Source: Celeribacter sp. HF31 (GTDB lineage: Bacteria; Pseudomonadota; Alphaproteobacteria; Rhodobacterales; Rhodobacteraceae). Taken from it: DNA of 64,000 bases. The stretch is taken from contig NZ_JAATOT010000001.1 of NCBI RefSeq assembly GCF_011806455.1, positions 558,001 to 622,000 on the forward strand, in the 5' to 3' direction. The notes under the pieces were generated by a model, which saw only the letters and a program-made list of their open reading frames with translations, did no database searches and was not told the DNA's origin. Positions 33,756 to 44,127 of the stretch are shown here, in pieces (the first letter of the stretch is position 1; each line of letters begins with the position of its first letter). A program made the position numbers and the translations under genes.

Positions 33756-34600
33756 GCTCTCAACTCCTCGATCGTCTCTTTGACGCCCGCGCGCCAGTCG
33801 GGCTGATGGATGCCGAATGTGGCCTCGGTCGCGGTGCAGTCCATGCGGCTGTTGGCGGGGCGTTTGGCGGGGGTGGAATAGGCGCTGCTCGGGATGTCCT
33901 CGACCGCGCAGTTGATCTTCGCAGTCTCGAAAATCGCGCGGGCGAAATCGGCCCAGCTCACGTCCGGCGCGCCGGAGAAATGGTAGGTGCCGGTCTTGGC
34001 GGGGTCGCGCGCGAGTTGGTCGGCGATGCTGACACAGGCCTCGGCGATGGCGCGGGCGGGCGTCGGTCCGCCGATCTGGTCGGCCACGATGGTGAGCCGG
34101 TCGCGCTCCGCCCCGAGCCGCAGCATGGTCTTGACGAAATTGCCCCCGTGGCTTGAAAACACCCAGGAGGTCCGCAGAATCGCATGGGTCCCGCCCGCCG
34201 CGCGCACGGCCTCTTCGCCCATGAGCTTTGTGCGCCCGTAAGCGCCCAGAGGCGCGGTCGGATGATCCGGTGCAAACGGGGTCTCGCCGCCGCCGTCAAA
34301 AACGTAATCCGTTGAAATATGGACAAAAGGAATGCCCAGCTCGGCACAGGCCCGGGCCATGGCGCCGGGGGCCTCGCCGTTCACGAGGGCGGCGGTGGCC
34401 TCCTCCTCTTCGGCACGGTCGACCGCCGTGTAGGCGGCCGCGTTGATCACGGCCTCGGGCTGATGCGCCGCAATCGCCGCCGCACATCCCGCCGGATCCG
34501 TCAGATCCGCCGCCTCACGCCCAAGAAAAACCGCCTCGGGCAAAAGCGTGTGAAGCTCCGTGGAGACCTGGCCGGTCGAGCCGAAAACGAGGATTGTCAT
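33752..34600 (-). CDS. rmlD: dTDP-4-dehydrorhamnose reductase RmlD
   Basis: The protein has 282 residues. VFGSTGQVSTEL binds NAD(P)H; INAAAYTAVDRAEEEE, ISTDYVFDG and YGRTKLMGEE (Y-x3-K) form the active site. It reduces dTDP-4-dehydro-L-rhamnose to dTDP-L-rhamnose. A GGATGAG site precedes the ATG. It starts 11 bases after the sulfotransferase stop and overlaps rmlA by 4 bases. Confidence 0.93.
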   Translation of the reverse strand: MTILVFGSTGQVSTELHTLLPEAVFLGREAADLTDPAGCAAAIAAHQPEAVINAAAYTAVDRAEEEEATAALVNGEAPGAMARACAELGIPFVHISTDYVFDGGGETPFAPDHPTAPLGAYGRTKLMGEEAVRAAGGTHAILRTSWVFSSHGGNFVKTMLRLGAERDRLTIVADQIGGPTPARAIAEACVSIADQLARDPAKTGTYHFSGAPDVSWADFARAIFETAKINCAVEDIPSSAYSTPAKRPANSRMDCTATEATFGIHQPDWRAGVKETIEELRA

Positions 34601-34611
34601 ATCTCATCCTT

Positions 34612-35424
34612 CTAAGGAATCTCAATATCGGGAAAGGTCAGGCGCTCGCGGCCCAGCCGTTCAATGTAGAGCTTAAGATCGTCGGCATAGAGCCGCGCGA
34701 CACTCTCACGAAGCTGCGCATCGTAGAGCTGCGCATGGGGGGGCAACCGGCCGTCGATCTTCAACCCCTCCAGACGATGAAGGGTCATGTCGGCGAAATT
34801 CTGCGCCTCGACGACCTCGCCGCCGGAGGTGCCATGCGCCGTCCAAGGACGCGCATCGAGGATCGTCATGCCTGTTTCCATCTCGATCTTTTGTTTCGCC
34901 GCGTCAAAGGATTCGAGCGCGCCCCAGAAAACATAGTCCTTGTAGACCAGAAAGTCGCTTTGCGGCGCCCAGTGAAGATTGCGCCGCAGATGCCCCGGCT
35001 TTTGCAACAGCTTCACGAACCCGCGAAAACTCAGGGAGGCGGGATCGAACCTCTCCCCCTCCGCGCGGTGCAGCTCCCAAAAGTCGGGTTTGCGCGAGAC
35101 GATCTTGTCGAGAAAGGCGCTCGCCAGACGTGAGAAGGGGCATCGCAGGATCACAAAGGTGAAACGCGCACGGGCAAGCTCTCGCAAGCTCGCCCGGAAG
35201 GTCTCGTTGTTCGCATGAATCCAAAGCCAGTCCTGCTCGTCCGCGATACATCCGTTGGCGACCGCCAGCGACAGGCGCATCGTCGAACAGCCGTTCTTGG
35301 GGATAAAAGAATAAACCGTGTCCGATCCATAATGGCAAAGCGCGTGACGCGCGGCAAATCCGTGCCTTGCATTTTGCCGCAGAACCGCAGGGGACGCCGC
35401 GGAATACCGGAAAGCCCGCGTCAT
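34612..35424 (-). CDS. Sulfotransferase family 2-like protein inside the rml operon
   Basis: The protein has 270 residues. [18 protein letters not shown] is the PAPS 5'-phosphosulfate loop in the form used by the HNK-1/chondroitin-type carbohydrate sulfotransferases (Sulfotransfer_2). [19 protein letters not shown] is the 3'-phosphate segment with Arg and Ser. It is distinct in type from both EPS-locus sulfotransferases. The start overlaps the rmlB stop by 4 bases, so it is made with the rhamnose enzymes. It probably sulfates a rhamnose-bearing glycan, though the acceptor cannot be shown from sequence. Confidence 0.8.
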   Translation of the reverse strand: MTRAFRYSAASPAVLRQNARHGFAARHALCHYGSDTVYSFIPKNGCSTMRLSLAVANGCIADEQDWLWIHANNETFRASLRELARARFTFVILRCPFSRLASAFLDKIVSRKPDFWELHRAEGERFDPASLSFRGFVKLLQKPGHLRRNLHWAPQSDFLVYKDYVFWGALESFDAAKQKIEMETGMTILDARPWTAHGTSGGEVVEAQNFADMTLHRLEGLKIDGRLPPHAQLYDAQLRESVARLYADDLKLYIERLGRERLTFPDIEIP

Positions 35425-36470
35425 CCCGTCACCCCCAACCGCTCACCAACACCTTGGCGCGCCTGCAAAGGTCGCCACCAGTTCTCATTGTCGAGATACC
35501 ATTGCACCGTGCGCGCCAGCCCCTCCTCAACCGTCACCGAGGGCCGCCAGCCCAGCTCGTCGCGGATGCGCGTCGGGTCGATGGCGTAGCGCGCGTCGTG
35601 GCCAGGGCGGTCGGTGACAAAGGTGATCTGGTCGGCGTAGCGGCCGCTGTCTTTGGGCCGTTTCTCATCGAGGATCGCGCAGAGCGTCTCGACCAGTTCG
35701 AGGTTCGTGCGCTCGTTCTCACCGCCGATGTTGTAGCTCCGGCCAAGCGCGCCCTTCTCCACCACAAGCAAAAGCGCATCCGCGTGATCCTCGACATAAA
35801 GCCAGTCGCGCACGTTTGAGCCGTCGCCGTAAATCGGCAGCGGCTTGCCCGCCAGCGCATTGAGAATGATCACCGGAACGAGCTTCTCGGGAAAGTGGAA
35901 AGGCCCGTAGTTGTTCGAGCAATTGGTGAGCACGACGGGCAAGCCATAGGTCTCATGCCAGGCGCGCACCAGATGGTCCGAGCTCGCTTTCGACGCCGAA
36001 TAGGGCGAGCGTGGGTCATAGGGCGTGTCCTCTGTGAACTGCACCGATGTGTCCGCGGGCAGCGAGCCGAAGACCTCGTCGGTCGAGATGTGGTGAAAGC
36101 GGAACCCCTCCGGCCTGCCCGCCTCGACCCAGTATTTGCGCGCCGCCTCCAGCATGTTGAAGGTGCCCGTGATGTTGGTCTCGATGAAATCGCCCGGCCC
36201 GTCGATGGAGCGGTCCACATGGCTCTCGGCGGCAAGGTGCATCACCACATCGGGACGATGCGCCGCGAACACACGATCAAGCGCCGCACGGTCGCGGATG
36301 TCCACCTGTTCAAAGGCGTAAAGCGGGCTGTCCGACACAGAGGCCACATTGTCGAGACAGGCCGCATAGGTCAGCGCATCGAGATTGATCACCTCATGTC
36401 CGCGCGCCACCGCCAATCGCACCACCGCAGAGCCGATGAACCCCGCGCCACCCGTCACCAATAGTCTCAT
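35421..36470 (-). CDS. rmlB: dTDP-glucose 4,6-dehydratase RmlB
   Basis: The protein has 349 residues and an extended SDR fold. [13 protein letters not shown] binds [18 protein letters not shown] is the RmlB signature, and [15 protein letters not shown] contains the catalytic Tyr and Lys; STDEVFG carries the Thr and Asp-Glu pair used in dehydration. It converts dTDP-glucose to dTDP-4-keto-6-deoxyglucose. AAGGACAAG precedes the start. It overlaps rmlC by 4 bases and the sulfotransferase by 4 bases. Confidence 0.95.
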   Translation of the reverse strand: MRLLVTGGAGFIGSAVVRLAVARGHEVINLDALTYAACLDNVASVSDSPLYAFEQVDIRDRAALDRVFAAHRPDVVMHLAAESHVDRSIDGPGDFIETNITGTFNMLEAARKYWVEAGRPEGFRFHHISTDEVFGSLPADTSVQFTEDTPYDPRSPYSASKASSDHLVRAWHETYGLPVVLTNCSNNYGPFHFPEKLVPVIILNALAGKPLPIYGDGSNVRDWLYVEDHADALLLVVEKGALGRSYNIGGENERTNLELVETLCAILDEKRPKDSGRYADQITFVTDRPGHDARYAIDPTRIRDELGWRPSVTVEEGLARTVQWYLDNENWWRPLQARQGVGERLGVTG

Positions 36471-37042
36471 GTCTTGTCCTTCGTAAACGGCGTCTCAAAG
36501 GCCGCAAACTCTTGTGCTTTTTCGTCTTTTTCCGAGATCACCGGCGTGATCCCGTCCAGCGGCCAGTCGATGCCGCAGCTGTCCCATTTCACCGCGCCGT
36601 CGCAGTCGGGCGCATAATGATCGGTGCATTTGTAGATGATCTCGCTGTCGGGCTCCAAGGTCATGAACCCATGCAGGAACCCGGCCGGAATCCAGAGCTG
36701 AACCCCGTTCTCGAACGACAGGTCCTCACCATACCAGTGCCCGTAGGTCTCCGAGTCCTTGCGCGCATCCACCGCCACGTCGAAAATCCGACCCCGGCCA
36801 CAACGCACGAGCTTGCCCTGCGCATGCGGCGGGCTTTGGAAATGCAGGCCCCGCACCGTGCCCACCTCACGCGACAGCGAATGGTTGTCCTGCACAAACT
36901 CGGGCAGGAACAGCCCCTCGGCCTCAAGCCGCGCCTTGTTCCAGCTTTCTGAGAAAAATCCCCGATGATCCCCGAACCGCGCCGGAATGAGTCGCAGCAC
37001 ATCCGGCAAGCCTGTCTCTTCGATTTTCATGTCGATTTTCAC
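36467..37042 (-). CDS. rmlC: dTDP-4-dehydrorhamnose 3,5-epimerase RmlC
   Basis: The protein has about 191 residues and a cupin fold. [35 protein letters not shown] (catalytic His) and [10 protein letters not shown] are RmlC landmarks, with the Tyr and Asp of [12 protein letters not shown] near the end. GTG 37042 follows GGAGG closely; ATG 37030 would give 187 residues. The long open frame further upstream is rejected because the family begins here. It is the first gene of rmlC-rmlB-sulfotransferase-rmlD-rmlA. Confidence 0.93.
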   Translation of the reverse strand: MKIDMKIEETGLPDVLRLIPARFGDHRGFFSESWNKARLEAEGLFLPEFVQDNHSLSREVGTVRGLHFQSPPHAQGKLVRCGRGRIFDVAVDARKDSETYGHWYGEDLSFENGVQLWIPAGFLHGFMTLEPDSEIIYKCTDHYAPDCDGAVKWDSCGIDWPLDGITPVISEKDEKAQEFAAFETPFTKDKT

Positions 37043-37191
37043 GGGGCCTCCAGTCTTTGGCGAGGCCCTTGCGACCTCAGGTTGTTTTCCCTCTATAACA
37101 GTCGGAAGAAAAGTGAAACGTTCCTCATGACTTAAGACCAGACAACGCCCCGCCCGATGCGGAGGGATATCTGGCAAAAGAGGAGGCGCTG

Positions 37192-37866
37192 ATGATGGTC
37201 TGGACGGAATTCATAGGGGCCATGGCCGTGTTTTTCCTCAGCCATGCGGTGCCGGTGCGGCCAAAGGTGAAACCCTGGCTGGTGCGGCATCTGGGCGCGC
37301 GCGGGTTTTCGCTGATCTATTCAATACTGTCGCTGATGATCCTGATCTGGCTGATCGTGGCCGCCGGACGCGCGCCCTTCGTGCCGCTTTGGGAGTTCGG
37401 CGCGGCGGGGCGCCACACGGCCCTCACGCTCATGCTGATCGCCTGTCTCGTGTTGGCCTTGGGGATCGCGCGGCCCAATCCGTTTTCCTTCGGCGGCGCG
37501 CAGAACGACCGTTTCGACCCTGCGCATCCGGGCATTGTTCGTCTCACCCGGCATCCTCTTTTGCTGGCCTTGGCGCTGTGGGGTGGAGCGCATGTTTTGG
37601 CCAATGGCGATTTGGCGCATGTGGTGCTTTTTGCCCCTCTGGCGGGCTTCGCTGTGCTGGGAGGCAAGATGATCACACGGCGCAAGCGGCGCGAGATGGG
37701 GGCGGAGTACGACCGGCTCTGGGCCGAGACCCGTGCCCTGCCGATCTCGCGGCTGCTTTGGCCGCCATCCGGGACGGTGGTGCTTCGTCTTCTGGCCGGG
37801 TTCCTGCTCTATGGCGGTTTGATCCTGGCGCACGGACCGGTGATCGGCGTCAATCCGCTGTTTTGA
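37192..37866 (+). CDS. NnrU-family membrane protein
   Basis: The protein has 224 residues with 5-6 hydrophobic segments. The conserved loop LTRHPLLLALALWGGAHVLANG marks the NnrU family. In denitrifiers NnrU lies beside nitric-oxide-response genes, but its exact job is unresolved; the His-Pro and Asn-Gly loop resembles isoprenylcysteine methyltransferase-like membrane enzymes. Here no denitrification gene is visible. AGAGGAGG precedes the double ATG. It is divergent from the rml operon and upstream of the glycogen genes. Confidence 0.8.
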   Translation: MMVWTEFIGAMAVFFLSHAVPVRPKVKPWLVRHLGARGFSLIYSILSLMILIWLIVAAGRAPFVPLWEFGAAGRHTALTLMLIACLVLALGIARPNPFSFGGAQNDRFDPAHPGIVRLTRHPLLLALALWGGAHVLANGDLAHVVLFAPLAGFAVLGGKMITRRKRREMGAEYDRLWAETRALPISRLLWPPSGTVVLRLLAGFLLYGGLILAHGPVIGVNPLF

Positions 37867-37946
37867 GGCGAGGGTCCGGTCCGAAATTTGAAACTCTCTG
37901 CATAAAACATTCATATTCTGCTCCTAGGAAGGGGCGAAGAAAGACG

Positions 37947-38033
37947 ATGCGGCGGGTTTTGGCCGGGATCAATGCACATCTGCTGCGGGAACAGGCGATG
38001 TCAGGGCGCAGAAGTCTTCAAATGTTCGATTAG
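37947..38033 (+). CDS. Possible 28-codon small ORF upstream of glgP
   Basis: ATG to TAG encoding 28 residues, rich in Arg and Leu (begins MRRVLAGINAHLLREQAM). AGGAAGGGG lies about 12 bases before the ATG. It may be a leader peptide, a small gene or chance; only the ribosome site and location support it. Confidence 0.25.
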   Translation: MRRVLAGINAHLLREQAMSGRRSLQMFD

Positions 38034-38090
38034 GATGCAAATGCCGCACCGCAGCCAGAAAACGAAGAGGGCCACCTTGCCATCGCCTCA

Positions 38091-38113
38091 GCTTTCCGTC
38101 TTAGCTGGAAAGC
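38091..38113 (+). repeat. Hairpin in the glgP leader
   Basis: GCTTTCC (38091-38097) and GGAAAGC (38107-38113) pair perfectly around a 9-base loop, 48 bases before the glgP start. It could stabilise or regulate the leader RNA. Confidence 0.45.
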
Positions 38114-38161
38114 AGTGTGTTACAAGTGTTCCTCCCCTCTCTTTTAGTCATAAGGTGATCC

Positions 38162-40549
38162 ATGGTGCGAACTGCACAGACCCCCAATTTCCGCGACGCC
38201 CTTCTTCAGCATCTCACCTATACGATGGGCAAGGACCCGGAACACGCGCAGTTCTTCGACTGGCGGATGGCGCTTTCGCACGCGATCCGCGACCGGATCG
38301 TTGACACTTGGGTCGCCTCGACGCGCAAGACCTATGAGCAAGATGGCAAGCGGGTCTATTACCTCTCGATGGAATTCCTGATCGGGCGTCTGCTCGAAGA
38401 CGGGATTTTCAATCTCGATATGGTCGAAGAGGTGAAAGAGGCGCTTGAGAGCTTTGGCATGGATATGCGCACCATTCTGGACGACGAACCGGATGCGGCA
38501 CTGGGCAATGGGGGCTTGGGCCGACTGGCGGCCTGTTTCCTCGACAGCCTGTCCACGATAGGTTGTCCGGCCATGGGCTATGGCATCCGCTATGAGAACG
38601 GGTTGTTCAAACAGAGCTTTGTCGACGGCCGTCAGGTCGAGAGCCCGGAGACCTGGCTTCAGGAACCGCACCCCTGGGAATTCGAACGCCCGGAAGTGCG
38701 CATCAACATCGGCTTTGGCGGCGATGTCGCCTATGAGAACGGCAAGACGATCTGGCGCCCCGCCGAGATGATTCAGGCCGAAGCCTTCGACACCCCCATC
38801 GTCGGCTGGCAGGGACGCTGGGCCAACACGCTGCGCCTCTGGTCTGGCCGCGCGGTCGATCCCTTCGATCTGGGCCTGTTCAACTCCGGCGATTTTGCCG
38901 CCGCGTCCGAACATGAGGCGCTGGCGCGCACCATTTCGCGCGTGCTCTACCCCGAGGACAGCAACGAAGCCGGGAAAGAGTTGCGCCTCAAACAGGAGTA
39001 TTTCTTCTCCGCCGCCTCGATCCGCGACATCCTGCGCCGCTTTGACAGCCAGCATAACGATTTGAAACTTCTGCCGAAAAAGATCGCGATCCAGCTCAAC
39101 GACACGCATCCGGCGATTGCCGGGCCTGAGCTGTTGCGCATCCTGCATGACGAGCGCGGCCTGTCCTTCGAGGAGGCGCTTGAGATCGTCCATGGCTGTA
39201 TCAACTACACCAACCATACGCTTCTGCCGGAGGCATTGGAGCGGTGGGACGAGCGCCTGTTCGGCCGTCTTCTGCCGCGTCACATCGACATCATCAACCG
39301 CATCGACGACGCGCATTACCGCGCCAATCCGCAGCGCACCCTGTCGTCGCGCTCCGACGGTCAGGTCAAGATGGGCGAGCTGTCCTTCATCATGGCCAAT
39401 AAGGTGAACGGCGTCTCAGCGCTGCACACCGATCTGATGAAGAAAACCGTGTTCAAGGAGTTGAACGCGCTGCACCCGGAGCGCATCGTCAATGAGACCA
39501 ATGGGGTGACGCCGCGCCGCTGGATGCATTCGTGCAATCCGGCTCTGTCCGGCCTGATCACCGAGACCATCGGCAACGAATGGATCGCCGACCTTGAGCA
39601 ATTGAAAAAGCTCGAACCGTCCATCGAGGACGCGGGCTGGCTCGACCGCTTCATGGGCGTGAAATCCGCCAACAAAGCCGCGCTGTGCGACTATGTGGCG
39701 GAGGCGCATGGGGTGAAACTCAACCCCGACGCCATGTTCGACATCCAGATCAAGCGGATGCACGAATACAAGCGCCAGCACCTCAACATCCTCGAGACCA
39801 TCGCCCACTGGCAGGAGATCAAGGACAACCCGAACGCCGATTGGGCGCCGCGGGTCAAGATTTTTGCGGGCAAGGCGGCGCAGGGCTATTACTTTGCAAA
39901 AGACATCATCCGGCTGATCAACGACGTCGCCAAACTGGTCAATTCTGATGCCGCGACGCGCGATGTGTTGCAGGTGGTGTTCCTGCCGAACTACAACGTG
40001 ACGCTGGCCGAACGACTGGTGCCTGCCGCCGATCTGTCCGAACAAATCTCGACGGCGGGCAAGGAGGCCTCCGGCACCGGGAACATGAAATTTGCGCTGA
40101 ATGGCGCGCCCACCATCGGCACGCTCGATGGCGCCAATGTGGAAATCCGCGAACAGGTCGGCGAAGAAAACTTCTTTCTCTTCGGCATGTTGGCCGATGA
40201 GGTGATGCAACGCCGGATGATCCACGACCACGCGCAACAGGCGATCAACGCCGACCCGCGTCTGGGCCGGGCTTTGGAAGCGCTTCGTGATGGTACCTTC
40301 AGCCCCGAAGATCCGGGCCGCTACACCCATATCGCCGACAATCTGACCTGGTCGGATTACTTCCTTGTCTGCTCCGATTTCACCGACTATTGGCGCGCCC
40401 AACGGGAGGTGGACAAGGCCTATCTGGCCCCCAAAGCCTGGGCCAAAATGGCGGCGCTCAATACCGCGCGCTCAGGCTGGTTCTCCTCTGATCGCACAAT
40501 TCGCGGTTATATGTGCGATATTTGGGGAGCTGAAAGTCTTCTCGCGTAA
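38162..40549 (+). CDS. glgP: Glycogen/starch phosphorylase GlgP
   Basis: The protein has 795 residues, normal for the family. EASGTGNMKFALNGAPTIGT contains the Lys that binds pyridoxal phosphate, with TLDGANVEIREQVGEENFF following. The N-terminal part has VYYLSMEFLIGR and DAALGNGGLGRLAACF. It releases glucose-1-phosphate from the non-reducing ends of glycogen. AAGGTG precedes the ATG. It is the first gene of a run that also contains the synthetic enzymes, so make and break steps share a transcript. Confidence 0.95.
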   Translation: MVRTAQTPNFRDALLQHLTYTMGKDPEHAQFFDWRMALSHAIRDRIVDTWVASTRKTYEQDGKRVYYLSMEFLIGRLLEDGIFNLDMVEEVKEALESFGMDMRTILDDEPDAALGNGGLGRLAACFLDSLSTIGCPAMGYGIRYENGLFKQSFVDGRQVESPETWLQEPHPWEFERPEVRINIGFGGDVAYENGKTIWRPAEMIQAEAFDTPIVGWQGRWANTLRLWSGRAVDPFDLGLFNSGDFAAASEHEALARTISRVLYPEDSNEAGKELRLKQEYFFSAASIRDILRRFDSQHNDLKLLPKKIAIQLNDTHPAIAGPELLRILHDERGLSFEEALEIVHGCINYTNHTLLPEALERWDERLFGRLLPRHIDIINRIDDAHYRANPQRTLSSRSDGQVKMGELSFIMANKVNGVSALHTDLMKKTVFKELNALHPERIVNETNGVTPRRWMHSCNPALSGLITETIGNEWIADLEQLKKLEPSIEDAGWLDRFMGVKSANKAALCDYVAEAHGVKLNPDAMFDIQIKRMHEYKRQHLNILETIAHWQEIKDNPNADWAPRVKIFAGKAAQGYYFAKDIIRLINDVAKLVNSDAATRDVLQVVFLPNYNVTLAERLVPAADLSEQISTAGKEASGTGNMKFALNGAPTIGTLDGANVEIREQVGEENFFLFGMLADEVMQRRMIHDHAQQAINADPRLGRALEALRDGTFSPEDPGRYTHIADNLTWSDYFLVCSDFTDYWRAQREVDKAYLAPKAWAKMAALNTARSGWFSSDRTIRGYMCDIWGAESLLA

Positions 40550-40553
40550 AATC

Positions 40554-40582
40554 AAAGGATTGTGCGGGGGTCCGAATCCTTT
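40554..40582 (+). repeat. Inverted repeat between glgP and glgB
   Basis: AAAGGATT (40554-40561) and AATCCTTT (40575-40582) form a perfect 8-bp stem with a 13-base loop in the 61-base gap. No T run follows, so it may be an RNA-stability or attenuation element. Confidence 0.45.
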
Positions 40583-40610
40583 AAGCTTGCCATGAACAAA
40601 GGAATTTCGC

Positions 40611-42824
40611 ATGGCTCCGGCACAAGACCACGACTTTGCAGACGCAAAGATTTTGTCCCAAATTTGTGAGGGACGTTTCGACGATCCCTTCGCCATTTTG
40701 GGGCCGCACAAAAAGGGCCGGGTGCGTTTCGTCACGGCCTTCGATCCGGGCGCAGACGAGATGACGGCGCTTTCCGGCGGCAAACGCTATCCGCTGGCGC
40801 CGGTGACCGGCTACGCGGGGCTGTTCCACGGCAAAGTGTCGGGCACCAAACCTTACCTGCTCGAAGGGCGGCATGGGACGGTGATCTGGACCGTCGAGGA
40901 CGCCTATCGCTTTGGTCCGGTTCTGGGCGAGATCGACGAATACCTTCTGGGCGAGGGCACGCATCACCACGTCTGGAAAGCGCTTGGCGCCCATGTGATG
41001 GAACATGAGGGCACAGAGGGCACGCATTTCGCGGTCTGGGCGCCCAACGCGCGGCGCGTGTCTTTGGTGGGCGATTTCAACGCCTGGGACGGGCGTCGTC
41101 ATGTCATGCGCCGTCGCGGCGCCACGGGGGTGTGGGAAATTTTCATGCCCGGCGTCGGCGAGGGCACGGCCTATAAATACGAAGTGATCGGCGCTTACGG
41201 CGAAGTGCGGCTTAAGGCCGACCCCGTCGGTTTCGGCAGCCAGCACCCGCCGGAAACGGCCTCCGTGGTGCGCGACATCAAGGGCTATGGCTGGTCCGAT
41301 GAGGCTTGGCTTGAGACCCGCCAATCGGTGCAGAGCCGCGACAAACCGATCTCGATCTACGAGGTGCAGCTTGGCTCGTGGAAGCACAAGGAAAACGCCT
41401 ATGGCGGTGCGCGCCCGATCTCTTACAAAGAGGCGGCGGTCGAGCTGGTGGACTACGCCAAAGACATGGGCTTCACCCATATCGAGCTGATGCCGATCTC
41501 GGAATATCCGTTCGATGGCTCCTGGGGCTATCAGCCGGTGGGGCTTTTCGCGCCCACCGTGCGCTTCGGTCCGCCGCATGAGTTCCGGGATCTGGTGAAT
41601 GCGGCGCATGAGGCGGGGCTGGGCATTCTGATCGACTGGGTGCCGGGGCATTTCCCCACGGACAGCCATGGGTTGGGCCAATTCGACGGCACCGCGCTTT
41701 ATGAGCATGCCGATCCGCGCGAAGGCTTCCATCAGGATTGGAACACGCTGATCTACAATTACGGCCGTTTGGAAGTGGCCAATTTCCTGACCTCCAACGC
41801 GCTCTATTGGTTCGAAGAATATCACATCGACGGGCTGCGCGTGGATGCGGTCGCTTCGATGATCTACCGCGATTATTCGCGCGAAGAGGGCCAGTGGATC
41901 CCGAACGCACAGGGCGGACGCGAGAATTTCGAAGCCATCTCCATGCTGCAAACCATGAACACGCTCACCTATGGCGAAGTGCCGGGGATCATGACCGTGG
42001 CCGAGGAAAGCACGGCCTATGCGGGCGTGTCTGCGCCGGTGGACACGGGCGGGCTTGGGTTCGGGTTCAAGTGGAACATGGGCTGGATGAACGACACGCT
42101 GGACTACATGTCGCGCGCGCCGGTGCATCGCAAATACCATCACCACCAGATGACATTTGGCCTGCATTACGCCTTTTCCGAGAATTTCATCTTGCCGATC
42201 AGCCACGACGAAGTGGTCCACGGCAAGAAATCCATGCTCTCGAAAATGCCGGGGGAGGAATGGGAGAAATTCGCCAACCTGCGCGCCTACTACGGCTTCA
42301 TGTGGGCGCATCCGGGCAAGAAGCTTTTGTTCATGGGGCAGGAATTCGCCCAATGGCAGGAGTGGAACCATGAGGCAGAGATCGACTGGGCCTGTTTGGG
42401 CTATCATATGCACGAAGGCGTCCAAAGCCTCGTGCGCGATCTGAACCATCTCTATCAGGGCACGCCCGCGCTTTATGCGAAAGACTGCGAAGGCGACGGG
42501 TTCCAGTGGATCGAAGCCAACGATGCCGAGGCCTCGATTTACGCCTGGGTCCGGCGCGGCAGGCCGGGCGACCCGGAGGTCGTCGTGGTTTGCAACTTCA
42601 CGCCGGTGGAGCGGATGGCTTACCAACTTGGCTTCCCCTCGGAAGGTCGCTGGCAGGAGGCGCTGAACACCGATGCGCAGAGCTACGGCGGCGGCGGGCG
42701 CGGCAATATGGGCGGCGTCACCGCGACGCGCCTTGAGGACCAAGACTGGCAGGGCCAACCTGCCGCGGCCACGATTTGCGTGCCGCCGCTGTCGACATTG
42801 ATTTTTATTAAGGAAGGGGCGTGA
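40611..42824 (+). CDS. glgB: 1,4-alpha-glucan branching enzyme GlgB
   Basis: The protein has 737 residues. An N-terminal carbohydrate-binding region (VWAPNARRVSLVGDFNAWDG) precedes a GH13 barrel: DWVPGHFPTD, YHIDGLRVDAVASMIYRDYS with the catalytic Asp, TVAEESTAY with the catalytic Glu, and LPISHDEVVHGKKSM with the His-Asp pair. It makes alpha-1,6 branches in glycogen. Confidence 0.96.
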   Translation: MAPAQDHDFADAKILSQICEGRFDDPFAILGPHKKGRVRFVTAFDPGADEMTALSGGKRYPLAPVTGYAGLFHGKVSGTKPYLLEGRHGTVIWTVEDAYRFGPVLGEIDEYLLGEGTHHHVWKALGAHVMEHEGTEGTHFAVWAPNARRVSLVGDFNAWDGRRHVMRRRGATGVWEIFMPGVGEGTAYKYEVIGAYGEVRLKADPVGFGSQHPPETASVVRDIKGYGWSDEAWLETRQSVQSRDKPISIYEVQLGSWKHKENAYGGARPISYKEAAVELVDYAKDMGFTHIELMPISEYPFDGSWGYQPVGLFAPTVRFGPPHEFRDLVNAAHEAGLGILIDWVPGHFPTDSHGLGQFDGTALYEHADPREGFHQDWNTLIYNYGRLEVANFLTSNALYWFEEYHIDGLRVDAVASMIYRDYSREEGQWIPNAQGGRENFEAISMLQTMNTLTYGEVPGIMTVAEESTAYAGVSAPVDTGGLGFGFKWNMGWMNDTLDYMSRAPVHRKYHHHQMTFGLHYAFSENFILPISHDEVVHGKKSMLSKMPGEEWEKFANLRAYYGFMWAHPGKKLLFMGQEFAQWQEWNHEAEIDWACLGYHMHEGVQSLVRDLNHLYQGTPALYAKDCEGDGFQWIEANDAEASIYAWVRRGRPGDPEVVVVCNFTPVERMAYQLGFPSEGRWQEALNTDAQSYGGGGRGNMGGVTATRLEDQDWQGQPAAATICVPPLSTLIFIKEGA

Positions 42825-42839
42825 CCCCAAAGGGGCACG
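42820..42839 (+). repeat. Small hairpin at the glgB-glgC junction
   Basis: CGTG-a-CCCC pairs with GGGG-CACG around AAA, starting inside the glgB stop region and ending 15 bases before the glgC start. It may tune relative expression. Confidence 0.4.
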
Positions 42840-42854
42840 TGAGAGGATAAACAG

Positions 42855-44114
<1,260 letters not shown>

Positions 44115-44127
44115 GGAAAAGAGCGTA

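Larger units (their letters stand above)
37867..38161. other. 295-bp leader region of the glycogen operon
   Basis: Contains a possible 28-codon ORF (37947-38033), a hairpin (38091-38113) and an A/T-rich stretch before glgP. It should carry the promoter of the seven-gene operon. Confidence 0.5.
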
